A stretch of 64,000 nt of DNA, taken from the NCBI RefSeq assembly GCF_965638725.1, contig NC_134952.1, positions 66,865,424 through 66,929,423 on the forward strand, read 5' to 3'. The DNA is from Aptenodytes patagonicus (Eukaryota > Chordata > Aves > Sphenisciformes > Spheniscidae). The stretch's first letter is position 1. Each line of letters begins with the position of its first letter. The position numbers and the translations under genes were made by a program. The notes beneath the pieces were generated by a model. That model made no database searches, was not told the DNA's origin, and saw only the letters and a program-made list of their open reading frames with translations. This document shows, in pieces, positions 33,401 to 43,790 of this stretch.

Positions 33401-36400
33401 CAGTGTTGCCTGTGCAGAAATACATGCAGCATTCAGATGGTGTTAGCGGGGTTGCATACATACCGGCAAAGGCTCAAAGTTGGCATCCACCAGGTGATAG
33501 GTCCCTGCCCCAAAGAAAACCTGTCTCATCACCACGTCAATCCCCTGCCTGGCTGAAAGTCCGAGTTTGTCCAACCACCTGCCAAAAAATGAGGCAAACA
33601 ACATGCAGATGAAATTGCTGACCTCAACTGTACACCATTGCCCCTCTCCAACCAGCTCGGGAAATAGGAAAGCAAGAATTATGGCATGATGCTGACTTCC
33701 TTAATATCACACAACTAATTTCAATTCAAGTCTTGCATTGATTACCTTAAAAAATAATTTCAGACCACCTCTGGAGGTCTGAGTTGGTGGGAACAGTTCC
33801 TCCACTCCCCTGTTCGCAGGCGGTGGAAACCAGGAGCGGCAGCAGATGCTCCTGAACTAGCCAAGGGCCTGAAGGCTCAGAGAAGTCATCACACCAACAA
33901 CAAGGTTGCCTGCCATTACCAGGCTTTGACTTGCTGGCCCACCAGGCCCTGATGAAAAGATCATGATGCCTTATAGGAGGGAAAAAAAATACATTGCAAC
34001 CATGTTTTTTTAATTTTCTAAGTGTGAACCTCATGAGGTTTAACAAGGCCAAGTGCAAGGTCCTGCACCTGGGTCGGGGCAACCCCCAGTATCGATACAG
34101 GCTGGGGGGTGAAGGGATTGAGAGCAGCCCTGCCGAGAAGGACTTGGGGGTACTGCTGGATGAAAAGCTGGACATGAGCCAGCAACATGCACTCGCAGCC
34201 CAGAAGGCCAACCATCTCCTGGGCTGCATCAAAAGAAGCGTGGCCAGCAGGTTGAGGGAGGTGATTCTGCCCCTCTATTCTGCTCTGGTGAGACCCCACC
34301 TGGAGTACTGCGTCCAGCTGTGGAGCCCTCAGCATAAGAAAGACACGGACCTGTTGGAGCAGGTCCAGAAGAGGGCCACAAAAATGATCAGGGGGATGGA
34401 ACACCTCTCCTATGAAGAAAGGCTGAGAGAGTTGGGGTTGTTTGGCCTAGAGAAGAGAAGGCTTCAGGAAGACCTTATTGCAGCCTATCAGTACTTCAAG
34501 GGGGCTTATAAAAAAGATGGCGGCAGACTTTTTAGCAGGGCCTGTTGTGACAGGACAAGGGGGAATGGCGTTAAACTAAAGGAAGAAATTTTTTACGCTG
34601 AGGGTGGTGAAGCACTGGAACAGGTTGCCGAGAGAGGTGGTGGATGCCCCATCCCTGGAAACATTCAAGGTCAGGTTGGACGGGGCTCTGAGCAACCTGA
34701 TCTAGTTGAAGATGTCCCTGCCCACGGCGGGGGGGTTAGACTAGATGACCTTCAGAGGTCCCTTCCAACCCAAACTATTCTATGATTCTATGATAAGTGT
34801 GAACCGCACATTCCCATGCAATTTTATCTCCCTAAATCTACAAACTGATCAAAGTGCTAAGAAAAGCCTGAATTCTTTTATTTCAACAAAATGCTACAAT
34901 TGAAGTCCTTGGAGAAAATTATTTTCATGACTAAATTTCCCTTTGGTTAGTTATTTCACCATGGTCAAAGGATGACATTGGGAAAGGACACCCATCTCGT
35001 GAATGACTTTCCATCCTCACAAAAGGACGGAGCTAGCATTGCAGATTCGAGGGCAGAAATACAACTTTCTCATGCTTCTCATCCCCCATTTCCCATAGGA
35101 ATCTGCTATTACCTGGGCCTACATCAAACCTCAGGCACAAGGGAAGCACACAGGGAGCGGTGGGAGGGTTACGATCCTCAACCCACCCATTGCCTGTACT
35201 CCCTGGGAAGCCTGAGTGAGTTCCTCCTGCGGGGCAGGTAGACAACCCCCTTCAGCTGATAAAATGTGTAATTTCCCCACACCTGTGACATGGTACTCAC
35301 ATAAAGCCAGCAACATAAGTGTTGGACAGCCTGGGAGCTCCCCCTCCATAGGCAGAACTTGTCTCTCCTAGCCAGACCTTCTTGTTGGGCACGGTCCCAC
35401 CAACAATCTGGCCGGTGTGGCGTAGGGAAGAAGAGAAAGAGACAACAGTTAAGTTTTTTGGCTACTGAAATAATGGGCAAACAAAATTTTGTGCTTTAGC
35501 CAAATGCCTACGTATGACATTTGAATTTAAGGGATAACACCAACTGAGGTGGGATGTCACAGGAATTTTGATCAAAAGGACTAGAAGCAGATTTACTTCC
35601 CCCCTGCAAAATCACATCTACACACGTAGAACAAGGCAAACACCACTAAAAGCCAGGTCCTGTAAGTCTTCTTGTGCTAGGCAGTGGGGTACTCTAAGTT
35701 ATACTGTTCTCAGGATCTCAAAATACAAAGACATCAGGGCAGGGAGGGGTATGACCATAAATTACATCACTGAGTAATGACTACATCGATAAGTGAGAAC
35801 GTTGTAGGTTTGTGATGTATCTGGCACCATGCTTGCTGCATGGCAAACTATTAGAGCTGTATTACTAGTATTGTTAATTTTTTTTTTAATTTACAATGAC
35901 AGCAGCACCCAAGCTTTGAGGACCCCTGTTTACTGCTAGTGAGAAATTGTACTTTATTCCGGATTCTCTGCTAACCCCCTGGAAACTGAACATGGGAATG
36001 ACTGAACAGGACAAGGCACCTCCAGGACTTCGTGTACAGCTGCGACAAAGGTATCCAGCACTTCAGGGCTCAAGAAATCCTCCCTCGTTGCACTTCGTCC
36101 ATTCACATAGTAACTGGAAATAGAAAAAAAAAACCCACAGCCAAAATTAAGCAAAAATACCACCACTGGTACAAAACACTACTGAAAGTACTCAGTTGCT
36201 TGATACATTTATCCACAGCACTATTTTTCTGTCCAGTTCTTTTTCTTTTTTTTTTTTTTTCCAAATTGCGTAGGTATGTTGTTTGTATTTAAGGGACTAT
36301 CAGGTATAATTACCTCAATGGAGGCAGGATATCACAGAAACTACGATCAACAGAAGTAATATGGGGTTTTTTGCCTCTATTCATTTAGAATGAGGAAAAC

Positions 36401-39400
36401 ATCACTGAATAAGAGCCCGCTTCTGTAAATCTTCTCTTGCTGAGGAGTCTGACACTCGTATGTGATTACTTGCTTTATTGTATCAAGTCATATGTTAAAA
36501 ATATCAGATCCCAGCTTCTGTCTCTCTGGTTAGGGTTAGGGTTAGGGTAACCCTAACCTAACCCTAACCCTACCTCCAGATGGTATTTTGGCCATCTGGA
36601 GGGGAACGGGATGGAGGCATCCCTACGGGATGAAGGTTGCCTTCCACTATGAGCAGAAGAGCTTTTAAGTCTGGTTTGTCCGAATAAAGAACAGGAAATT
36701 GGGATCCCTGTGATTTTTGCATTTCATCACACTATCACTCAGTCCTACCAGAAGTAGCTGAAGTCTTCCAGCCACGAGAGGAAGCTAAAACCTGATAATC
36801 CTAAATTAGTAAAGAAAATAACACATGCCCATTTAAAGCAAAGGCAGCCACAGGGCAAGAACAGCCCAGGAAGGGGAGAGGACACATTTTATGCCTTGCT
36901 AGCAGCTCAAAATACATAGATAAGTCATATACGTATACATATATATAATATAAGCATGTACATCTTTTCCCACTGTTACCTGACTGCTGCATGTCACTAT
37001 GCTGTATTTGACTCCGGAAAGAAAACCACCTTCACATGGAAATCACTTTGAAACACGTGGAGTTCATGGCAGGTGCCCTGGGGCCAACTTACCCCACTGC
37101 CCACCTGAGCACTTTAAAACTACATCTCTAAGCCACGGCACAAAAGCGAAGGGCTGGGACTGTGCTGGTGCTGTTTGCACTGCGGGTGGGATCTGAGGGC
37201 GTTACCCACATACAGCCCAAACTGACTTGGAGAGCAAACGTAAGGGAGCAGGAGAAGCTGCTAGCACTTCTCTATGGGTAAGGGTCAGCCAGACTTGCAG
37301 GGCTTTTCATTTATATTGAACAGACATAAATAGAGAAAAAAGGCAGCATGTAACACATCAGCTAACAAGGCTTCTGCTGCATTTTTTACAAGGAGTTGGG
37401 TCATCAATGACTCCCTGAATTTACTTTTAGGGAGTGAAGCTTTCACTCAAGCAGATTCAGCCTTTCTAATGCCAAGGAGAGCACCAATGTCAGGGGTACT
37501 GACTCCGTTTCAAAGTCCAGCCACCCATGGGTTGTTTAAAACCTTACATTAAAAACCTTCTGCTCTTGCAGAAGTTCAGCAGAGGCATCTCTGCCGAGTA
37601 GGTCCGAGCTACCTTCTTTTCCTTTTATACGACACCCCCTTCTTCTCATGGGAAAGTGCATATTATTTGCAAGGGTTGGCAACTTGGAGCTTTGAGACAA
37701 CTGGGACTGCTGCTCAGATCTCACTAGCTTTTGGTACATGTTGAAACATGGCATATGCAAAAAGGCTCAACCGCTGCAGAAACTCTCCTTGTGTGTGGGA
37801 GAGCCATATAGCCTACCCCCTTGCACACTTCTGAGAAATAAAGCTGCCATGCCATCTTTTTCTCCACATCCCACTTCAGTTTTTCTCAGTGCACAAATTT
37901 AGCAAGCAAAGTGACCGTCTTGCACACGTTGCATTCCCCGCTGCTGTGCCTATGTTACAAACCCCTGCCACTGCTTTTGGGTCTCTGCACCAAGTAGTCT
38001 CCTTGGAGACCTTCTGCATTTCTGTAATGTGCTCCCTCAATTCATCTCTTATTCTGAGCAGAGGAGTTTGCAGAGAGGCACCTGAGGAACTGCTGAAAGG
38101 GGTATTTCACCCCCTCCTTCCTGTTGAGATGTTCAAATTGACATTTTGTAAGGAAAACAGGCAATAAGCAGAGTGACAGTGGTATCTGAGTGATACTTAC
38201 TGGTGCCACGTGACAGAGTCGATCACCTTCCCTCCTGATTTCAGGAAGCTGCAACCAGAGGGGATGCAGTGGAGAGCAGGGGGTTAGCGGGTACATGTGA
38301 CAGGTGACGGGTTGCAGCCCCCCATGGGCGAACTGCCACACACAGCCCTCCCCTCTCCCCCTGACTGGCGGTAGTGATGGTGAACTGCTTTGGGGCCACG
38401 CTTGTGATGGCTTTTAAATGGACTTTGGGCAGCCTGGCTGCCTCAGCGGGGTGCTGGGAGGATGAATTAATGCTTGTGTAACACGTGGAGATTTCTAGGG
38501 TGAAAAGCCCTTGTTAACACAGCACTAGAGCCAGCACTCAATTGAAAAGTGTGTGGATCACTGAAGTACTGCTAGCGTCTTAGTTTCAACTGGCTGACTA
38601 TTTAAGCCTTGAGCTCATCTCATGCATGCAGGTAAGATTTCAGTCATCCCCAGTCAAGGGAAAAAAAATTCCATGTTTCAGATTTAAGGAAAAATGCAGG
38701 AAATTAGTTCTCAGATAGACTGGATGTATCCATTTGTACATCCTTACTATTGATTTGGAGCAGAAAATCCTTAAAACCCTGCCCCGATGCCTCCTCATGC
38801 CCCCTGCATCTGGGTGCAGATGAGCCACCGCTATCCACACTTGCCCACCCCGGGGAATGCTGCCAGGGCCCCACACCCCTACCTTCTCAGCAGTTTGTGT
38901 GTGTGCTTTCGGGGCTGCCCGACATCGGGACCGTAGAGCTTCGCATGCCGGTAGAGGGTATAGTTACTCAGAAGTTGGCGTAAGTGAATAAAATCTTGCC
39001 CCAGCTGGAAGCCATCGATGTAGATGCCAGATTTCTTCCTGAAGCTATTGGGCTCTGGGGAAGACACGCGTGCATCAGCACCCTGCTCTAGTTTTGGGGC
39101 ACAAAATAGGGCAGCTCGTTCTACATGGGAAGTACATAGATCACGTGATCTGGCACGGTACAGGTGAGATATTTGAAAGCGATGAGCATGAAACCGCAAG
39201 CCCGGGTGATGTGGCGTGCTGCTCTCCAGCACTCTGTCCCAGCCAGTCCCCATAGGTGACATCCTGCACCTCATGGGGCATCATTCACCTCATCTCAGAG
39301 CCTTGGTAGGAGCAGCAAAATCATCTCAATTTGCTCATTCATTGGGCCTTCTGTGAAATCCCTCCTCAAAAATTAGGACCTTAATGTTTCCCAGTAAAAC

Positions 39401-42400
39401 ATCACCTTGCCTTTATGGGCCGTCATCCAAAACATCCAAAATTACCAGCCCATACTCTGTGGTGGTACCTTTCCAGGTGACCGTTGGCCTGGCCCACAAA
39501 CAGGCTTAGCACTTACCATTCCCGAGCTCCCAAGAGATGTTGTACCTCTGCGAGGTACAGTAGTCCAGCAGTGCCCGGGCGTTCGAGCTGTCCCACTGCA
39601 AGCCATCTTTCCGCAGCAAGGCGTTGAGCCCAAAGATCAGGTGAAACCCTGAGCAGTTTGCAAAGCTGTAGAGAATATCCAGGGTATTTCCTACACGGAG
39701 GAGAAAGGGGGGATGTTTATCTCAAGGTTACGACATGCTAGTTGAGCTCCAGCCAAGCGACAATCTTTACTGCCTGTATTTATTTAGCCTGGTGCTGCAA
39801 ATGTGCCAAGCTCTCCCAGCTGGACAAAAGAGCCCAGACCTTACTACACACCATCCTGCAAGGTGTTGAGATCATCCCAACTCCTGCAGCAGCCGAATAC
39901 TATTAAATACAAGGTGGCAGACAGTAGAAAGAGATTTCTTAGAAACATTTCACCCCTTTAGAAAAATATTAATTTTCAGTGGTTTCAGCTCCTAACAGCC
40001 TATGGCCCTTTTACCGCAGAGCAGAGATTTGCAGCCCCCTGGTTAATAAACCCTAGCAGAAAAATCTGTCGAAGTCTTACTTGTAATGGTGGTGTTTTTG
40101 TGCTTTTTCCAGTTATGCTCTGCAAGAATCAGCTTCTCCTGGCTGGGCCACTGGGCCAGCAGTAACTTCTCAACAGCAGCAAATGCAGGCCTCGAGCCAC
40201 AAGCCTCTGTAGGGCAGAAGAAGGATGATAGCAATTAAGTCCTCATCTTCACGGCCAGGGTCCAGCATGCAAAGGGCTGCATCCCTCAGGAGGAAGCACA
40301 ACTACTTGGTGCCAGGCTGAGACCCAGTCGTGCACTTCTGTGAAACGCACCCCTACCTTCACAATGTTAACCACATAGAAAAAGAGGACTGGCTTGATGC
40401 ATAAATATGTATTTTATATATAAAACATATATTTCCCAATTTAAGGTGATGGAGATGGGGGGGTGGGGGAAGACTGACCTGTGCTTCTGGAGGCTGGTAT
40501 CATGGCGGTCACACCCCAATAAACTATTAGCTGGAGCACCATCCGGAAACCCTCATTCCAACGAGCTGACAAAGCATGGGCTGCAGTGCCCGAGGAGCAG
40601 ATAAGCCACCCCGGCGTGCAGCGGTATGGCAGGGTTCATGGCCTGCCTTGCTGTGGGCAGATATGGGGCAACGCTTCCTGCGCTGCCCATCTTGTGCAGG
40701 GAAAAGCGCTGACTGCTTCGTGCGGCAGCAACACTGGCAGGAGTCATAAGACACTTTTTCTTCAAAGCTCATGCTTTTTCTCGGCATGCAAACCAGGAAC
40801 AAGCCATAACCAGAGAAGGAGGCATGAGCCGGAGTCACAGTTACCCAGAGAGGAGGCGGCTGCTCAGCAAAGCAGTACAGGGGGAAAAGTACCACTTAGC
40901 TTCAAAACCGAGCATCACCGGTTGTACAGTGATGTATGATTGCACTGTTGTGCTATGTACCACAGGAACAGATGGGAATTTTTTAATCTGAAACACCTCT
41001 AGAAGGTTTTATGTGCTTTTGCTAAGTTTAAAGAGGAAATGGACTTTAATGCAGTGGGAAACCTCGTGCACCAGGACCAAGCTCGAGCAGTTGGCAGTGA
41101 TCCGGTGGGTTTGCACTTGCCCTGTCAAAGCGACAGGAGGGCAAGGCTGCGCCCCCAAGCCTAGCTCTGGCTTTGGCCAAGATAGAGAAAACGGACGCTC
41201 TGTTCTATCAGATTATTTCTTCCATCCATTACTTAATTTTCGTGATGAAACCACAACTTCTGAGCTGACCTTGACCGCCTCCCAGGCAGCGGGGCAGCTC
41301 CCAAGGCTGCTGCGGGGAGCACAGGGTGGCAAAGGGAGAGTCCCAGCAGACGCTGGGGTGGACACGAGGTGTTCCGCACCCTTCATCATTTTCCCAATGG
41401 CTGGCATTGCTCCTCCCATGGACCATGCTGAAGGTCCATGGATCTCCTCTCCATGGAGGAGAGCAATGGTGACCCTGTGGAGGTCCCCCAGCGCTGCCGC
41501 CATGCCCCTGTGGCATTCCCAGCCTGCATCAAAGCCACCTCCTAAACCCAGGATGGTTTCGAGTCTAACATGTTGATGCCCGTTTTACCTTGCTGGGCCT
41601 GAAGTTCCCAGAGGATTTTTTCTTCCGAAGTTGAATCCTTGTTGGGATCAAAGATGAGAAAATCTGTCTCGGTGCCACCGAACCTCAGGAAGCCTGGGGA
41701 CAGGGCCATTGCCAGGGCACGCAGTTTGGGGTTGCTGAGGAAGGGATGTCAAGAAACAGAGGAAACACTATATTCGTGCAGACTATGGGTTCGGTGTAGG
41801 GCCTAAACATGGCAAATGCTCAGAGGGACGCGCTGTGGTAGGTGACCTGGGGCTATCTAGTAGCCTCAGGGCACTCCTGACCCCTCGCTGGCCCTGTGCC
41901 CCAGCCCTCTACACTGTGCAACATAGATGCTGCCGGACAAGTGGGCCAGGAGAGCATCGGCGAGGCAGCAAGGGGGAGACGTGCCCCAGGGATCAAATCC
42001 TGGGGGCAAAGTAAGGCAATACTTCAAAACAGGTATTTTTTTGTCCTAAGCATCCTTCTCCCCTATAATTTTTTTGTTTTGTTTATACAAAACTAACACA
42101 CCAGTCTCGTGAGAAGGCGGACGTAAAACTAACTTTAGACCATCAGTCCCAATTTCCATCAATGACAGCCAAAGCAATTGCTTTTGTATCCAAGAGAGAT
42201 TAAGAGTCCACACTAGGACAAGCGTTAGCTTTAACGAAGCAGGTTTATAAAATAGCATAAGGTCTGCCTCTGCGACTTGCGCATACCCCATGCAGGATAT
42301 GCAGCACCGACACCCGGCGTTCACTGGGGGAAACCGTGAGACATTGGAGGATGCCGGGTGCACAAGCACTATCTCCTCGGTGGTGACACACAGCAGATTA

Positions 42401-43651
42401 GAGGCCACCAAGTACTTCCTGCTCCCCATAGTGGCGAGGCTGGCCCCAGACTGAACCCCAAGGTGTGTGGCTGGGGCTGGCGGTTGGAAACCTCAGCACT
42501 TTCCAATAAAGCTGATGTCATCTTTCTCCCCACCTTGGTGAGGAGGGAAAGATGAAAGTGGTGAGAAGAGGGAAATCAGGACTGGAGAAATAGTGTGGGG
42601 CTGAAAAATGGGATCAGACAGATGAAAAGGAAAGAATTAAGATAGCTTCCAAAAAAAGTAGACTCAAAAGGAATAGAGTACAAAAAATAATAGAGCAAAA
42701 GCAGGGAAAAAGCGAGAGAGAGGTCAGAGCCGAAAGAACAGGCAGGGAACACCATCACTTGGCAGTCCAGAGTTGCTCAGTGTTACCCAAGGGGGAAAAA
42801 AGGCTTCATTTTTAGGATCTCTTGGTTCAGCTTTGATGGTGACAGACCTTCCTCAGCATTTATTTGACTTTATGTTGACAGTGCCCCGGCAAACATCTGC
42901 AAAGCTGCCCGAGGACTCAGATGATTTCTATCTCATGGAGCAGCAGAGTTAGCAGCCCCCGGCCCCGCCACACGTAACCCCTCTGCTCGGCAGTTTCCTT
43001 CTCCTTTTCTTGTGCTCGCAAAGCGGCTCCTCTCCCAAGTTTATCCCCGTGCTGCTTCCAGCGAGTACCACCCGAGCTGCGCATTCCCTCCCTCCACCCG
43101 GCCCTACCGCTCCATTCCCCAAGCACAAGCGAAACGGCGCAGCTCGCACCCACGGCAGGTACCGCGTTGCTGCCCCGGGAGGATGAAATTAGTGAATCCC
43201 GAAGCAGAAAGGATCCAGCAGCCTCGCCCCGCCCCAGCTCCAGGGATGAGGTCTCCCTGTTCCCCCCAGCTCGCTCCCCTGCCCTGCCCCTCCGGAGCAC
43301 GCCGGGCAGCAGTGCCTTTGCCCGGCTCCCCGCCGGGATGCCTGGGCTCCCTTCCCCGCGGCTGCAGACCTCTCTGCCTGCCGGGGACCTCTCCTCCCCG
43401 CTCCAGGGGACCCCTCTGCCGCCCCCCCGCCAGGGCCCTTTCTCCTTTGGCCAAAGGGGGAGGGAGGCGGCTCACCTGAGCAAGGCGACATAGCGCGGGT
43501 CCCGGGCCAGGCTGGCGTCCAGGGTGAGGGAGAGGAAAGCCGGGCTCACCTCCCCGCGGGGGCTGCCCCGCAGCCCCATCCGCAGCACCGCCGCCCGCCG
43601 CCCCTCCGCCAGCGGCAGCAGCAGCAGCGGCAGCAGCATCGGCAGCAGCAT
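30288..43651 (-). CDS. HPSE: Heparanase (HPSE)
   Basis: A complete twelve-exon gene encoding 527 residues (chicken heparanase is about 523, human 543, from memory). Heparanase is a secreted and lysosomal endo-beta-glucuronidase (glycoside hydrolase family 79, TIM barrel) that cleaves heparan sulphate chains. Residues 1-18 are a Leu-rich signal peptide. The proton donor Glu208 sits in ISWELGNEPNS and the nucleophile Glu327 in [15 protein letters not shown]; both are intact. The 8-kDa part (to about residue 90-107), the linker and the 50-kDa part follow the usual order, and the end [19 protein letters not shown] is typical. Exons, 5' to 3': 43476-43651, 41589-41734, 40081-40206, 39517-39690, 38883-39054, 38201-38248, 36020-36113, 35301-35407, 33464-33578, 31472-31590, 31171-31317, 30288-30447. 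All borders are AG/GT with agreeing phases. Introns hold a CR1 (34031-34793) and an inverted telomeric array (36530-36572). Confidence 0.98.
31171..31317 (-). CDS. HPSE: HPSE exon 11
   Basis: The acceptor GCCTTACAG precedes 31317; the donor GTAAGT begins at 31170. Residues 426-475 include [20 protein letters not shown], with an N-glycosylation sequon NVT. Confidence 0.97.
31472..31590 (-). CDS. HPSE: HPSE exon 10
   Basis: The acceptor GCCTCCCAG precedes 31590; the donor GTAAGC begins at 31471. Residues 387-425 begin [17 protein letters not shown] and end HCTNTL. Confidence 0.97.
33464..33578 (-). CDS. HPSE: HPSE exon 9
   Basis: The acceptor TTTTTTGGCAG precedes 33578; the donor GTATGT begins at 33463. 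Residues 349-386 include [20 protein letters not shown] and [11 protein letters not shown]. Confidence 0.97.
34031..34793 (+). mobile_element. CR1 LINE, 5'-truncated, in HPSE intron 8
   Basis: About 0.77 kb of CR1, antisense to HPSE. It encodes the end of the reverse transcriptase region ([16 protein letters not shown].., [46 protein letters not shown]). Near 34580 the reading frame departs from the usual CR1 ending (the segment normally reading [14 protein letters not shown] is out of frame), so it is not coding now. It ends ATTCTATGATTCTATGAT. The 12-base sequence TAAGTGTGAACC occurs at both ends (34019-34030 and 34794-34805), a target-site duplication. Confidence 0.93.
35301..35407 (-). 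CDS. HPSE: HPSE exon 8 (nucleophile exon)
   Basis: The acceptor CGGCCAG precedes 35407, after a pyrimidine tract broken by purines; the donor GTGAGT begins at 35300. Residues 313-347 include [17 protein letters not shown] with the catalytic nucleophile Glu327. Confidence 0.96.
36020..36113 (-). CDS. HPSE: HPSE exon 7
   Basis: The acceptor CTATTTCCAG precedes 36113; the donor GTGCCT begins at 36019 and is weak. Completes His281 and encodes residues 282-312 ([20 protein letters not shown]..). Confidence 0.96.
36530..36572. repeat. Head-to-head interstitial telomeric repeats
   Basis: Three TTAGGG units (36530-36547) are followed without spacer by TAACCC units (36548-36572, one of them shortened to TAACC), so the array is inverted around the junction at 36547/36548. 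It lies in HPSE intron 6. Confidence 0.97.
36573..36602. repeat. Perfect hairpin beside the telomeric array
   Basis: Arms CCTCCAGATGG (36573-36583) and CCATCTGGAGG (36592-36602) are perfect inverted repeats of 11 bp around an 8-base loop, directly next to the telomeric repeats. Confidence 0.95.
38201..38248 (-). CDS. HPSE: HPSE exon 6 (48 bp)
   Basis: The acceptor GGTTGCAG precedes 38248; the donor GTAAGT begins at 38200. Residues 265-281 read [18 protein letters not shown] micro-exon too short for ORF searches; found through phase and homology. Confidence 0.95.
38883..39054 (-). CDS. HPSE: HPSE exon 5
   Basis: The acceptor TCTTCCCCAG precedes 39054; the donor GTAGGG begins at 38882. It starts with AG, the last two bases of catalytic Glu208, then [18 protein letters not shown].. 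to HKLLR (residue 264). Confidence 0.97.
39517..39690 (-). CDS. HPSE: HPSE exon 4 (proton-donor exon)
   Basis: The acceptor CCGTGTAG precedes 39690; the donor GTAAGT begins at 39516. Residues 150-207 end YNISWELGN plus the first base of Glu208, the proton donor. Confidence 0.97.
40081..40206 (-). CDS. HPSE: HPSE exon 3
   Basis: The acceptor TGCCCTACAG precedes 40206; the donor GTAAGA begins at 40080. Residues 108-149 ([17 protein letters not shown].. to HKNTTIT) cover the excised linker and the start of the 50-kDa chain. Confidence 0.96.
41589..41734 (-). CDS. HPSE: HPSE exon 2
   Basis: The acceptor CTTCCTCAG precedes 41734; the donor GTAAAA begins at 41588. Residues 59-107 include [20 protein letters not shown], the 8-kDa subunit strand of the barrel. 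Confidence 0.97.
42540..42760. repeat. Purine-rich stretch in HPSE intron 1
   Basis: About 220 bases that are mostly A and G on the plus strand. No periodic unit and no mobile element recognised. Confidence 0.6.
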
Positions 43652-43790
43652 CCTCCGCCTCCGGCCCGCAGCACCGCCGGCGGCACCACCTCCGCGGAGG
43701 ACGGGCCCGGCCCAGGGGCGGGGGTGCAGCCCTCCGCTCCCCGCCGGGAAGGACAGGGGTGTCGTGAGCAGCCAGCGCCGAGACCCTCCT
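42950..43790. promoter_or_regulatory. HPSE: CpG island and promoter of HPSE
   Basis: High GC with many CpG over exon 1, the start of intron 1 and the upstream flank. An Sp1-type GGGGCGGGGG lies at about 43715-43724, some 65-75 bases upstream of the start codon. No TATA box is evident. Sp1 and ETS control is known for human HPSE. Confidence 0.75.
43476..43651 (-). CDS. HPSE: HPSE exon 1
   Basis: ATG at 43649-43651; a second in-frame ATG is four codons on. Residues 1-58 begin [20 protein letters not shown], a signal peptide, and end [12 protein letters not shown]. The donor GTGAGC begins at 43475. Confidence 0.95.
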
